A stretch of DNA of 64,000 nucleotides from contig CM022302.1 in assembly GCA_011799875.1 (NCBI GenBank), positions 307,221,048 to 307,285,047 on the forward strand. Direction: 5' to 3'. This DNA comes from Thinopyrum elongatum. Taxonomy: Eukaryota > Streptophyta > Magnoliopsida > Poales > Poaceae. Shown in pieces: positions 12,106 through 25,055 of this stretch; the first letter of the stretch is position 1; each line of letters opens with the position of its first letter. The position numbers and the translations under genes are program-made. The notes under the pieces were generated by a model, which ran no database searches, was not told the origin of the DNA, and worked only from the letters and a program-made list of their open reading frames with translations.

Positions 12106-13960
12106 TGCACGGGGTACGTGCTCTGTTTGCAATCCGTCAAAGTGCTCCTCCAACTTTCTCACTTCCTCAACGTATGCCTCCATCAATGGACTTTGGTAAT
12201 CCTTGTTGACTTGTCTCACCACAAGTTGTGAATCTCTGTGGATGATCAGCTTCTTGATCCCCAATTTTGTGGCAACTCTGAGCCCGGTAAGGAGCCCTTC
12301 ATACTCTGCTGTATTGTTGGTAGCCTCCTCCTGGGGAAAATGCATCTGGATGATGTACTTCAGGTGCTCTCCGGTGGGAGAAACGAGAAGCACGCCAGCC
12401 CCTACACCTTGTAGGGAGAAGGCACCATCAAAATACATGATCCATTCTTGGGGCGCTTCCTTGTCGGGGATAACTGTCTCCAATACCTCTTCGTCAGGAG
12501 TTGTTGTCCATTCTGCAATAAACTCTGCCAATGCTCTGCTCTAAATGGCTGATGTGCTCTCAAACTTCAAACCAAAGCTGGATAACTCCAAAGCCCACTC
12601 CACTATCCTACCGGTAGCCTCAGGGTTTCGGAGTATCCGTTACAAAGGGAAACAGGTGACAACTGTGATCTCATGGGCTTGGAAGTAGTGGCGCAGTTTC
12701 CTTGAGGCCATGACAAGGCCAAAGATCAATTTTTGCACGCCAGAGTACCTGGATCTAGCCCCCTGCAATAGGGAGCTGACGAAGTATACTGAGCGCTGCA
12801 CCACTTTCTTCTTTGCCGTGACTAGAGAACTGCTTCCACTGCTTTGCTCTTCTCTATCTTGATCCGCATCTGATCTTGCCGGGGTGTATCCACTTTCCTC
12901 CCCGAAAGGGATACCAGTTACGTCTGCTGCTCCATCCACTTCCCTCTGTGCCACAAGTGCTGTGCTAACCACTTGATTAGTCGCCGCCAAGTATAGCAGC
13001 AACGGCTCTTGAGGTTTTGGAGCAACCAAAGTGGGCATAGAGGAAAGGTAGGCCTTCAAATCTTGTAGTGCAGCGTCTGCCTCTGGGGTCCACTCCATGG
13101 GCCCTGCCTTTTTCAAAATCTTGAAGAACGGCAAGGCATGCTCGGCAGACATGGAAATGAATCTGCTAAGCGCGGCAACATATCCAGTCAAACGCCTCAT
13201 GTCCTTGACTGTCTTGGGTGCTTGAATCTGCTTGATAGCCTTGATCTTGTCGGGGTTGGCCTCTATCCCCCGGTGGGATATAAAGAAGCCAAGTAGCTTG
13301 CCGGAAGGAACACCAAACACACACTTCTCCGGGTTTAGCTTCAAGTTGATCTTGCGCAGATTAACAAACGTCTCTTCCAAATCCTGAATGAGGGTTGATC
13401 TATCCTTGGTCTTGACCACAATGTCATCCATGTAAGCCTCAACTTTTCTGTGCAACTGTGACTCAAAACCAATCTGGACTACTCTTGCGAAAGTGGACCC
13501 GACGCTCTACAACCCGAAAGGCATCCGCACAAAGCAGTATGTGCCACACGTGGTGATGAACGCGGTCTTCTCTTCATCTTCCTTGGACATGAAGATCTGA
13601 TGGTACCCAGAGTAGGCATCCAGGAAGGAAAGCAGGTCACACCCGGAGGTGGAATCCACAATCTGGTCGATGCGCGGCAAGGGAAATGGGTCCTTCGGGC
13701 ATGCCTTGTTCAGATCCGTAAAATCTATGCACAGCCTCCACTTCCCATTAGCTTTGTGTACCACCATAGGATTTGCTAACCACATTGGATGCAACACTCC
13801 TCTAACCAGACCAGCTGCCTCAAGTTTTTTGATCTCCTCAGCAATAAATTGTTGCCGCTCCAAAGCTTGCTTCCAGACCTTCTACTTGACGGGCCGGGCA
13901 TGTGGGCAGACAACAAGGTGGTGCTCGATTACCTCCCTGGGAACACTGGGGATGTCAGAT
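12106..13960 (-). pseudogene. Element B reverse transcriptase and RNase H, nonsense-mutated
   Basis: RT core blocks are clear: WRLCIDFTDLNKACPKDPFP, then FLDAYSGYHQIF, then MPFGL and the catalytic YMDD (13423-13434). A TAG at 13507-13509 stands directly after MPFGL, where element F has Lys. Downstream come the connection region (LGFFISHRGIEANPDKIKAI, FEWTP-like) and RNase H, with the Asp in MYFDGAF, the Glu in EYEGLL and the Asp in HRDSQL all kept. RNase H runs 12088-12531 in one frame; a further break near 12545 separates it from the RT frame 12640-13455. The catalytic residues survive, so the damage is by stop and frameshift. Confidence 0.85.
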
Positions 13961-14897
13961 GGTTGCCAGGCAAACACATAGACATTCACCCACAGGAAGG
14001 CAATGAGTGTGCTTTCCTATTTGTCATTGAGGGTGGTGCTGATAGTGAAAGTACCGTCAGCGCCAGCCAGCCCTGCCGGGACCTGTTTCACAACGGGTGC
14101 AGAAGCCTTGGATCTCTTGCTATTGGAACTCTCCGGCGAGTCATCAACAGGCGCAACATACCCCGAAGAGGTACGCTTCCCAGATTCCTTGCCGGCGTCC
14201 CTGTTAGCCTTCTTCTTTCCATTACTTTCCTTGGCGGGGATTGCAGCTTCAGTGGCCTCTGCCGCGACTGCATCCCGGTACATCTTGTCCACACAAATAA
14301 TTACGTCTTTCTCGTCTGATGGAATGGAAATGACGCCCACCAGCCCTGGCATCTTCAAGGTGTTCTAGGCATAGTGGGATGCCTCCATGAACTTGGCCAG
14401 AGCTGGGCGACCAAGGATTCCATTGTATGGCAGGGGGAGGTCAACCACATCAAACACGATCTTCTCAGTCCGGTAATTCAACTCTCCCCCAAATGTCACT
14501 GGCAACGTGATTTTCCCCTTAGGACGACTCCTGCTGGGTTGATCCCTTGAAACATACCAGTAACTTTGAGATCTTCTTCTGCTATCTGGAGTTAGCTGAT
14601 GACCTTTGGAGAAATCAGATTCAACCCGGCCCCGCCGTCAACCAACATCTTTGTGACTTTGAGGCTGCGGATTGTTGGCGATACCAACAACGGTAAGCAC
14701 CTTACCGCGGTGGTGCGGTCAGGGTGGTCCTCTTCGTCAAAGATGATGGGCGTGCGGGACCACTTGAGCGGCCTTCGAGAGTCTGCCGCTGGCTCCATGA
14801 CATTGACTTCACGCGCCCACTGTTTAAGTTGGCGGTGGGAGGAGTGCAAAGATGCACCGCCGTCAATGCACAGGGCGTCAGTGGCTATCTGGAATTC
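13961..14897 (-). pseudogene. Element B aspartic protease and linker
   Basis: The protease active-site motif VDGGAGLNLIS lies near the end of the frame 14592-14849, in the position of the DTG/DSG motif of retroviral-type proteases, with its Asp kept. An upstream block IDGGASLHSSH joins it to gag. Stops interrupt at 14592-14594 and 14367-14369. The Lys/Ser-rich linker 14017-14358 leads into RT. Element F encodes the same stretch on the other strand and helps define the frame. Confidence 0.75.
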
Positions 14898-16951
14898 CTA
14901 CTCGCTGGTTTCCTCTTCATCTCCTCCATCACTCTCATCGTTGCAATCCTCCTTCTCACGGCCACTTGCGGGTTTCCCTTGATTCCGAGGAGCCTTGTCG
15001 AGGCGGCTTGCTCCGCCACCCCGGCCCTTTCCCCCAGCGCCATTCTGACCTTTCTCTTTATCTCGCTTCTCATATTCTGCCCTCTGCTTCTTGACAAGCT
15101 GCTCAACCTGATGACACTCCTGAAGATCATGGCCCTTGGTCCGATGGATCTTGCAATACGGGCCATCGCCTTTCCTAGCCTTCTCGGCAGCCGTGGCTTC
15201 CCGACAATCAGTGCACGCGGCAACCTCCTTTCCGGGTATCTCAGCCTTGGCTTTCTTGCCGTTACTAGGCATGCCCGATCCCTCAACGGTCATCACTGCC
15301 TTATCCTTGTGCCTTTTGTTGCGCTTCTTGTTCTTCTTCTTTTGACTGGTGGCCTCGTCATCATCCTCTGAATCGATGTCGATGCCATCCTCTTCTCCGG
15401 GGAGCTTCCTCCCCTCCTCCATTCTAGCACACTTATCCACCAGAGTGTAAAGCTCCTTCACAATCTTGGGCAATCGAACGTTCATCTTGGAACGTATCCG
15501 ATGATTGCGCACATTGGACTGGAACACAGCTATCACAGCTGCCGGGTGGATGTCTGGAATATTCCCGTGGACTCGGCTGAATCTCTGCATGTATTTACGC
15601 AGGCTCTTGCCTTCCTTCTGCGGGAGGAGCTGCAAGTCGCTGGGCCGCCCTGGTTCTTGATGGCCGCCCGTGAAGGCACCAACGAACTCATGGCACAGGT
15701 CAGCCCAGGTCAAAATGGAGTTCTCCAGCAGGTGCATCAGCCATGACCTCACATTTGGCTTGAGTGCCAAAGGGAAGTAGTTGGCGAATACCTTCTCATC
15801 TCTTCCCCCGGCAGCTTGAACAGCGATGGTGTAGATGCTCAAGAACTCTGCCGAGTTCAGTCTTCCGTCATACTTCTCTGGTATCTCTGGCTTGAACGTG
15901 CGAGTGGACGGCCAACGGACTTGCCACAGCTCGCGGGTGAAGGCAGGGCACCCAGCCTCGAAAGGCAGGTACCCGCCTTCAGCGAGTGCGGGCTCGTCGA
16001 TGTCGGGGCCATCGCACCTGTCGGACTAGCGGTGGGCATCACGGTGTCGCTCGGTGATGACACACGCGCCTTCCCTCTGCCTGTCCTCCAGGACTAGCCG
16101 TTGGCCTTGACGCGCTCAAGGGTCGGACGAAGCCATCGAGACATCGTCAGGTTCTTGGTTGCGCTGCTCCCACGCCGGCAGCCACGGAGGGGACTGCACT
16201 GTAGGAGTGGCCCCATCCGCACGGCCAGCACCATGGGCCGTTGTCGCTGCCTGGGGAGGCCATAGCTGGGCAGCCCGCTGTGATCCTCCCGCCTTGGCGA
16301 AGCCAATCAGACTCTGAATGGTGGCTCTCCACTGATCGATCTGATCAGCTGCCGATGGAAATTTCAACAGCAGCTGAGCCCACGCCATGGCCTTCAAAGC
16401 GGTGCTTGGCATGGATGTTGATGAAGATCGTAACATCACCCGGCTCCTGACGGTGCCAGTAGCAGTCGCGCCATGCTCTCGTCATCATGAGCCAGCCGCC
16501 TGGATGGCGTGTGGATGAGGTGGAGGCGCTTGAGGGCCAGTGGCTCCGTTTCGCGTAGCGGCTGGGTCGGCTCATTCCGGGGGTGGCGCGTGTTCTACAG
16601 CCGCACCCTCGGCGGGAGCGGTCGGGGAGTTGTGATTCCCCCCAGAGCGAGTATCCTCGCGGCGGCTGTCCCCTCGGCCGGACGGGGAGGTGCAGATGGA
16701 ATAATCTCTCCTCCCGTACCTCGTGGGGCATGGCCGCTGGGATGTAGTTGGTGCTGTCCTCTTCCGGTGCCTCCTGCTCCTGCTTCGGCCGCAGGGGAGG
16801 TGGTAACGACACCGCCTACGCTGACCACGTCCCCCGCAGCGTCCACACCCCCAGGCGTCCCTGTAGCCCCCGCGGCGTTGGCGGTCGCGTGCGGCGGGGT
16901 CTTCGAGGTGGATGGATGAGCTGAGGCACCGGGCTTCTTCTTGGGCGCCAT
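14898..16951 (-). pseudogene. Element B gag
   Basis: A Met-initiated frame (ATG 16949-16951) opens with MAPKKKPGAS and a Pro/Ala-rich region, with frame breaks near 16595 and around 16100. The capsid-like part (to 14898) has FPLALKPNVRSWLMHL, typical of retrotransposon gag. An acidic-basic stretch follows, then one Cys/His segment YCKIHRTKGHDLQEC that could be a nucleic-acid knuckle of unusual spacing. A TAG at 14898-14900 stands where element F has CAG (Gln), so gag, protease and RT were one polyprotein frame. Gag would form the virus-like particle. Confidence 0.75.
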
Positions 16952-17037
16952 GGACGATGGAGCCATTGATGAAGAAGATGGCGGTGAAGAAGACGCGTTA
17001 CGTACACTTCTCGGGTTCGCGCAAGCGCTTCCCCCTA

Positions 17038-17053
17038 CCTGGCGTGCCAAAGA
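17038..17053 (-). promoter_or_regulatory. Element B primer-binding region
   Basis: Directly inside the 5' LTR the minus strand reads TCTTTGGCACGCCAGG. Position makes it the primer site. I cannot assign the tRNA with confidence. Confidence 0.45.
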
Positions 17054-17965
17054 TGTCGTGGGAAACCATGGCCACCTATGGGGCCAAGGGCCCCTTTTGG
17101 TTCGGTAGGGGGACTGAGCACGTTGCATAAAGAGCGGAGGAGCGCAGCGTAGCGCGGCACAGATCACACGGGCAGTTTTACCCAGGTTCGGGCTGCCGCG
17201 AGGCGTAAAACCCTACTCCTGCTTTGGTGGATTGATGGTGGATGGTGGTGGAAACGCAACGCTCTTTCCCGGCAGGGTTGCCTCGGGGCAAGAGCAGCTA
17301 CGCGCGTATGAGTGTATAGGGGTCCGAATCCTTTCTATGGTTGCCATGGGCCTCCTTTTATAGATCAAGGGGTCACCACAGTGACAAATCAGTCATTGAG
17401 TACTAATTAGATAGCGAACAGTGCTATCATATCTACTCTGCAGACAGAGCAGTACACATTAAATGCGCCGCTCAGTGTCACATCATGGCCTGCCCGGCAC
17501 TCCTTGCCGAGCTGTTTGTCCACCTTCTCTCCTGTCTGCATGACACGTCGCTGGACGGGTGTCATTTGGAGGCGATTCCTGTAGGAAATGGCTGCCATGT
17601 GGCAAAAGGCAGACACATAGTCACTTTGGGGCTTGACACGCACTGATCGATGACTTGCGTCGCTGTGAGGTGGGGCGGTGAAGCCTTGGCGGGGTGTTTT
17701 GCTTTCGTATGCCCTAGCAGGCCTGCTGGGGCGGTCTTGAGGCTTGCTTCCAGGGCAACCTTGACCTTGCCAGGCTCTCCTGCCCGGCAAGGGAGGTTTT
17801 CCCTTAGCGGTGGCTTGCTCCTTGGCTTGACTTGGTCTTCTCAACCTGCCCTTTGATTCCTCAAAGAGCCTATCTCTTCGTCTTGGCCTTGTCTTGGACG
17901 TTGCAATCTTGATCTTGGGCCTGTGCACGGTCTGGGCAACAGACCCAGGGTTTGTTGCACCGATA
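17054..17965 (-). repeat. Element B 5' LTR
   Basis: The LTR is about 912 bp, homologous to 36185-37079 of element C with about 9% difference over the first 120 bp. On the + strand it runs tgtcgtggg ... gttgcaccgata; the C copy ends ccgaca, so the terminal CA/TG has one mutation here. The putative target bases to the right are gttct. Confidence 0.85.
17356..17363 (-). promoter_or_regulatory. Putative TATA box of element B LTR
   Basis: The minus strand reads CTATAAAAGGAGGCC. The same motif is conserved in the C LTR at about 36487-36494. Confidence 0.6.
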
Positions 17966-20900
17966 GTTCTTGAACCCAAGATTCACTCTACTTACTTCCC
18001 GTGGATAGTGTTTGCTCGTTCCTTTAGGATATTAGTAACCTTTGTGATAGTCCTCGAGGTCTGTGGTATGTCATTCTTCCAAATACCTTGAACCAATATG
18101 GCAGAAGTTCTTTTGAACCAAAAGATCATGACCAGAGTGCTCTTGATGAGTTCTCCATTCTACATTGTGAATCTGCCAGTCCTTCCTATTCTGCATGGGT
18201 TATTCGAAAAAAAAATATTGAACTTGTTCGACATGCTAATCCATGCATCCATAACTCACAAAGTGATATGTTCCTTTGAGTTGTCCCTCTTCCGTTCTAT
18301 TCCGACCCTCATGTATCAATTGATAGTTAGGAGTATTTGTGCATTCGTGTTCATCGATGCCTTTTACTCTTGTGGTCCGTCAAGCCATTCTATTCCGGAA
18401 TGACTAGGAGAAACAAACTCCAGTACCTCATCCATTTCGAGGATTGGGTCAAAGCAGTTGTATTCTGCTAATCAAGAATGTCGATCCGGCTTCTAATATA
18501 TTCTACCTTGGAGTGTTACCCTCTTAATGTCAAGTATGTCATGGGAATTGCACCACTCTTATGGCTTCCTGATATAGTGATACTTCATGCCATCATTATT
18601 CACTTCTTGGTCTCTGTGTTGTTGAAACCGGAATACCAACAAGTGAATCATGATGTGTGAAATCAATACTCCTAGCAACCCTGTTACTTGGTAGTTAATG
18701 GACGATAATTTCATTCTTAGCGTGTTGGTTATTGAATCACCGTTCTAAGATTGGTTGTGCTACCGAGTCCATATTTTTTTGGTGCACTCTTCAATCAATG
18801 AGTTAGGATTGTTTCAATCCCTTGCTTATTTGATCATATCATCTTGCCCTGAAAAGCAAGATTGTTCTCGAACTTAGTAATATATTGGTGGTTCATGATT
18901 TTCCAAATATCTTCTCGGAAGTATTACCAGGTTGTCCCCTGATCATCATGTTGGGCTCATGATCAAGTTGGCTTTCCATAAACCACCCCTTCTCCAAGAA
19001 TTTGTGTTGTATACCCTGAACTAGTTGGTTAAGCTAAATAAAAACTTGGAGAGTTGGAAGATAAAAGCTTTGCCTAACTTAGTTCATTACTAAGGGATAT
19101 CTTTGTGTGTGTGCTAAAGAAAGATGATATCTTCATCGATTGATCATCGTGATCAATTGTTAGAGTTGTTGCCTTATCAAATCTTTGGTTTGAGTATGGG
19201 CTATCGTCAAATCAAATTAGAACCAACGATGTTCGTATGTTGTTTTACTCGTGGTTGTTTCCTCGAGCATACATCATTATATCTTTTGGTCTGACCAATG
19301 CTATCACCTTGTTCACATAATTATGGAATTCCATCTATATGGAAATCTCGATGAATTGTTGTTGAGCCCATCGGCAACATCTTTATCTTCTCCATGATTT
19401 ATGTTGAAGACTACAACTAGTGTTGGAAACTTTTGAAAGCATTTCTTCATGCTAGTTCATGAAGCATATGTTTGGTGTAAGAAGTGACTTTCTCTAACTC
19501 ACATGCATTTGATGTAAGTTGCCGCTGTGAATTCAAGAAAGCTTGTTTTTGCTTCCTATGGAATCATCCCAAGTCAATCATTTACGTGCGAAGTATTCTA
19601 TGGTCTGATAGACTGATCATCTTCATTCCATTTGTATACCTAGCACACCAAGCCACTGATTGATTTGTTCAAGGAGAAGAAGTTCCTTCTTAAGAGCTAG
19701 ACTTATGCAAGGACTTCATTATCCTCGATGATGGTTCCCAACCAGAACTCGGTAGTATTTTGTGGTAAGATCTCTATGTGGGCATGATTGTCTTGGACAT
19801 TCTGTTCACATGTATCTTGCAAAACAGCTCATGTTTTGGAGCTTGCTTCCGTTGTTCAGTTCCCGAGAATCTCGCAACGTCATCTCATCGACTTGTGTTG
19901 CAAGCTTTCTCTTTCAGACATGCTGAGTATGGAATATCATGACACTAACCAGATCTGAATCTCAGGCAGATATGACGGTTGGAACTTTTCCAAGATCTAT
20001 GATGTAGGTCCCGGCAAGGTTGATGTTCTGGCCGACACATCTAGCCGGAAGATCTACTATTGTAGTATCTTGATTGAGCAATTTGACCATCTTCTTCATG
20101 AGGATTTCGTGCGACTTATTCTAGAAGTTGATACCTTGTGGATTCTTTGTGCTCTCAAAATCCGACCTTTACTTGATGTTCTAGATACTATACGCTAGTA
20201 CATCAAGGAGAACATTAGAAGCAGAGTGCTAAATGTCTCTTGGTTGATCATCCTGGTTTTGTTTCCTTGGCATTGCTAAGGTGAAGTCTGAGAAAGTGTT
20301 GTCTTCCTTTGCATCCGCATCATCCATTACTATTCATCATGGTAGTATGACGTGTCACCAAGATCTTTGGCATAGATGTTGGCAAAAACCCTAATAAATA
20401 TGGAGATGCTCAAGTTCTTGAAAGCACGCTCAGACACTAGGTTATATCCTCAGTATCAATTGGAAAGTGCCTTCCCTTTACCGAGTTGTTCTATAACTCT
20501 AGTTTTCTTTCCAAACTGAGTATGCCATCTCCTCAAACTCCTTCAAACGATCGTTTGTGAATTGCCTTGGGCTGGTATAGAGAGTCTCAATGATCCATGT
20601 ATCAAAAGTAATTCTTTTTACCACTTAAGGGAATAATTCTATGAGTCACCTTCCCTATGGTGCCACGTTATGGAATCATGGCAATTAACTCCTCGCTACT
20701 TTGAAACCCATGCACCATCTTACCTAAGCGTGGAATTGTTGCCTACCAAATTGAACCTTTGTCATCTGTTTCTTCCATCCCCCTGATGTGTGTTTTGTGT
20801 CTCAGCTCAAGAGATGTTTCCAATGTCTCACTCCATGAGTTGATCTTGAGTTGCTCGATCTTTGTGAAGATCGAAATCTGTAGAGTTTTCCTCTCTTCCG

Positions 20901-21079
20901 TCGTCATAGTTGGATGATGATCTTGAAAGCAAAGACGTCAAGATCAATATGATGCAATGAATCAACAACTTCAAGAAGGGCAATTGGATCAAGAAGATTG
21001 TGCTAGCTTTGTGTCCCCTCTATCTTCTTACCTCACATCTTGAATCTCGGGATGAGATTCTTGTTTAGTAGGGGTGAGT
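17966..21079 (+). pseudogene. Element E degenerate pol (RT, RNase H, linker)
   Basis: No frame of useful length remains, but fragments are legible. A GYRQIK block (about 19195-19215) and an FGLTNA-like block (about 19290) are RT. A GKVDVLADTSSRK-like block (20010-20055) matches the usual linker between RNase H and integrase. An IESLNDPCIK-like piece lies near 20580-20610. Stops and frame changes occur throughout. The remaining sequence in this 3.1 kb shows nothing else I can name. Confidence 0.6.
21067..21079 (+). promoter_or_regulatory. Element E polypurine tract
   Basis: The purine-rich agtaggggtgag stands immediately before the LTR start tgtcatag and follows the atctcgggatgagattc context common before gypsy 3' LTRs. 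Confidence 0.65.
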
Positions 21080-24000
21080 TGTCATAGCCCTAGAATTTGA
21101 GTGCAATTAGTTGCATGAAAGCATCCATGCATCATGTATAATTTGTTGAAATCTGAATTGGGGATGATCAAACCCTAGCACCAAATCAAATCAAATAGGT
21201 TCAACTTAAAATAATTTTCAAAGAATCCAAAATGCCTTGAGAAAAGTTCGTGGTTTTTGGTTAAGGTGGAAACCTCTCCCAAAAATGATGCACATATTTT
21301 TAGGAAATTCTTGGATTTTTGAATTAATCCATATTTTATTTGAATTGGAGCAAATAAATACTATATATATTTTTATAGCTCCAATAGTTTTGAAACTTGG
21401 TGAGGGCCACTGTAATAATTCAGAGAGTGCCCACAAAAAGTTTCATAGTTTATAAAAATGGTTTCGTCTTTGAACTAAATCAAAACAAACCTGCAAAAAC
21501 AAAAAATAAATAAATAGAAAGAATGAGAGAGAGAGAGAGAGAAAGGCCGCCTGGGCCAACTTACCTGACGCGACCACTGTAGCGGCCCAGCCCACCACCG
21601 CAGCCATCCCTGTCATCTTCCTTGTCAGACAGTAGGATGCCAGGCGCGTGGTCGGAGCGCGCGGGCACACGCCCAGGCCACATCCTACCTACCAGCGTGT
21701 GTGGACGTCGCGAACGACCTCGCTACGACGTCTGGATCGAGCCAATGTTGCTCATTTCTCCCCTCGCTCTCTCCCTTGCTCTCCCACGCGATGGCCGAAG
21801 TGGTCGCCGCCGCCGTCATGAACCACCGCGGCCACAACCACCGCCTTGCCTACCCATCCCGTCCTCGGGCTCCGTATCCTCGCACCGAAGCTCTTCGTCG
21901 AGCCACGCATCACCGGACGCGCTGCAACGCCGACTACACCGTCGTCCTCGTCTCTGCATCCGACCACCCCGAGCACTCTGAGCGTCTCTGCGAGATCTCT
22001 GTGAGACCCACATCGTTTCCCCCTTCTCCCTCTGTCCGCGCACGCCCTCTAGCTAGCCACCGCGTGGGTCCCGAGCACCGCCGACCGCCATGGTCGATGA
22101 GCACGAGCTGTTGTGCTCCCCTGTCTTGCCAGATGTTGTGCGCGTGCTCCTGTTGGATGTAGCTTCCACCTGTGCCGTCCCATTCGCTCGTTGAGAGCTA
22201 CAGCCCAGCGCCCGCTCAAACTCGAGCTCTGCCACCGCCTGACCTCATCGTCGGGCCCAACTCCGATAACCCCAGGGTCTCCCTCCACCTCCGTTGGATG
22301 CGACCGAGTGCCAGCTTTCCAACAGGGCCGATCGCGCCCCAAACCGCTCCCTGTACGAGAAACCTGAGCCTTTCCGGCGAACCTCCGCCGAGGTTGGTGG
22401 TCGCCGACGGCTAATCCCCGGCCGTGCCGATGTGGCGTCCTTAGTTGACCACTAAACCCTCCCTGATTCATAGACACTGGGCCCCACGTTCTAATTAAGC
22501 CCCTGCAGTTTAATTTAGGACTAATTAACAACTGTTTAGCACTGAGTCAATGACAGGTACGCCCCACCTGGCAGGTTTGACCTAGACCGGCCCTTTGATC
22601 TGCTGACGTACTGCTGATGTCACTCTGACATCATAAACGTTTTTTGGATTTTAAATAAATCAGAAATGATTTATTAATTTCAAAAAATGTCCTAAACTTT
22701 AAAAAATCATAGAAAATCAACCATAGCTCCAAATGAAATAATTATATATGAAAAATGATCAGAAAAATTCAATCTATCCAATGGTACTGTTTTCATGCAT
22801 GTTAAAGCAAGTTAAACCTGCTGATTAGGTCAAATCAATTAAATGTCATTTGAATAATGACATATGGAGTTTGAATTTGAACCTTTGATTCAAACCAACT
22901 TCATTTAATCTGGTTGCTAGTTGCATTAGCTCAATCAACAACATACTGACATGTCATGATCATGCATCATATTCTTTCATTGCATTGATTGTGTTCCTTC
23001 TCTGTTGCCGGTGTTTGTTCCCTCTCGATAGACGTTGTTCCGGTGTTGAGATCGATGACACTGATGATGACATAATGCTATCTTCAGAGGTGTCAGGCAA
23101 GCAAACCCCCTTTGTGTATTCCGAAACAATCCCACTCTCTCGCTCTTACTCTCTTTTACTACATTAGGACAACAACGATTCAACTGTTACATGTTGCGGT
23201 AGTTGAACCCATTCCTCTGCATGACCGGTCTTTGCCATAGTAAATAGTAAAAACCCACTAGCATGAGTTGGAATTGTTTGAGCCATGATGTGCCTACTCA
23301 TTCATGCTTGTTTTTATGCCTACTATTGCTTAGAGTTGTGTTAGGTCTTATTGTGTGAACACGATTTGGTAACGGCAACGATGAGAGGCCATGTAGGAGT
23401 ACATGGTGGGTTGTCTCATTGGGACCGTCCTTAGGAACCGAGTTCTGTGTTTGTGATCCAAGACAGTTACTACCACACATTGGGTTCCGGTAACTCGACC
23501 CCTCTCGGCTTATTAATCGCCTCGATCTCTGTCCAGGAGTTGCAACTAGTTTCTGGTGTTTGTAGGTTGTGTTAGTAGTCTACCAAGTGGCACCCGGTAC
23601 AGGTGGGCTTGGGACAGACTAGGCACCGTGGCCCGTTGTACCAAGTGTCACCCGGATGGTGGACTTGGGAACCCTGCACACATCGTTTGGGGCCGTAGTG
23701 GAAACCTCATCCGGACTTCCTTGCGGATGGAACTCAAATAGGCGATAAACCTGGACTAGAGTCTTGTGTGGTTAGTCAGGTCGTGGCTGACACCCTCACC
23801 AGGCTTCCGCTTGTAGGTTGCCGAGATACATGACGTGTACATGGCGGTAAGTGGCGAGAGCGTGTGTGAAGAAGTACACCTCTGCAGGGTTAACACGATC
23901 TATTCGAATAGCCGCATCCACGGATATGGACTACTTGGAAAGCTTATATGGTTCATAGATAACTTGAAGTGGATACTCTAAAATGCGCAAGATAAGCATG

Positions 24001-25055
24001 AGTGCCATGGATGGCCTTCTCGTAGGGAGATGGGAGAGGATCCATAGTGGTGTATTGATGTGGTGAATAGGTGGACTCGTGTGCGCCACCTCAAAGAAAT
24101 GCTGGTAGACGTAGTACAGGTTAGCCACTGAGTCAAAGCTGGCTTGCTGCAGTTAAACTCCATAACCCCCTTGTTGATACGGATGCATATGTAGCTAGTT
24201 CTGATGTAAGTCTTGCTGAGTACATTTGTACTCATGTTTGCTTAATTTATGTTTTTGCAGAGAGACCTCAGTCTCACTAGTAGTTCTACGTGGGCTTCGA
24301 CAATTAGCTTGGGAATCCCAGATAGAGGTCTGGTTTCTATGGAGGGTCTTGTAGATAGACATGCTTCCTAGCCTTCTTTCTTTTCAGTTGTCTGTACTCA
24401 AACAGGATTAGCTTTCGCATGTGCTTGTTGCTTGTATGACTTTGTATGTTGGGTCATGAGACCCATTTTTGTAATATCATGCTATGTATGGCTCCTCGGA
24501 GCCTCTTAAAGTAATACTTTGAGTGGTAGAGTTATGTTGTGATGCCATGTTGTATCTACACATATCGAGCATATTGTGTGTATGTTATTGAAATGCTTTG
24601 GTGTGTGTGGGATCCGACACCTAGTTGTTTATTCTTGGTAGCCTTCCTTATGGGGAAATGCCTCCTAGTGCTTCCATCCGGAATACATGGATTGACCGAC
24701 ATGTGTCCTTCTTTGCTCCTATGTTTGTCCCTTCGGGGAAATGTCACGCGGTGTTTACGGAGTCCTGATAGCTTGCTACAGCCCGGTTACACTCGCTGCT
24801 GACCGACATGTGCATTGCTGGGTCATGTATGTCTGTCCCTGTAAGTTTGTGCCACCTTGGGTTTACGACTAGTCATGTCGGCCCGGGTTCTCTATCATAT
24901 GGATGCTAGCGACACAATTATATACGTGAGCCAAGAGGCGCAAACGGTCTCGGCCAAGGTAAGGCTGCAGCCGTGGGAATACCGTGCCTGAGGCCGCAAA
25001 TTGATATGATGTGTTACATGCTAGATCAGTGTGACTTAGGATCGGGGTCCCGACA
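21080..25055 (+). repeat. Element E 3' LTR (3.98 kb)
   Basis: It runs from tgtcatagccc to gtcccgaca. The first part holds a GC-rich stretch (21540-22440) with overlapping ORFs on both strands, none with a recognisable domain; codon-like openness there looks compositional. The remainder has no ORF of note. There is no second copy in the window, so its age cannot be measured here. Confidence 0.7.
21525..21542. repeat. (GA)9 microsatellite
   Basis: An uninterrupted GA dinucleotide run within the element E LTR. Confidence 0.9.

Larger units (their letters stand above)
9509..17965 (-). mobile_element. Element B: Tat-lineage Ty3/gypsy retrotransposon, 3' part left of window
   Basis: Reading right to left: 5' LTR, primer region, gag, protease, RT, RNase H, integrase and a 3' non-coding interior. 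This order, with integrase after RNase H, is Ty3/gypsy. The protein sequences and the G-rich polypurine context of its relative C fit the Tat group. Element A is inserted at 9508/9509. The homologous place in C (about 38396) is uninterrupted and lies between pol and an antisense ORF, so the corresponding antisense ORF and 3' LTR of B should lie left of A. B is itself inserted in the eroded pol of element E. Confidence 0.85.
17966..25055 (+). mobile_element. Element E: old Ty3/gypsy element (pol remnant plus 3' LTR)
   Basis: A + strand, heavily eroded pol is followed by a polypurine-like tract and a 3.98-kb LTR. The left half is cut off by the insertion of B. The block order and the sentence around the RNase H/integrase linker resemble chromovirus-type gypsy elements, but decay prevents a firm clade call. 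To the right it abuts the gag of element F, which it interrupts. Confidence 0.7.

Noticed and set aside
16509..16919. 136-aa + strand ORF
   Set aside because: Shadow of the Pro/Ala-rich start of B gag on the other strand.
21622..22531. Overlapping ORFs of 119-160 aa in the element E LTR
   Set aside because: Open on both strands at once in GC-rich LTR sequence, low-complexity Arg/Pro/Ser products, no start context or domain.
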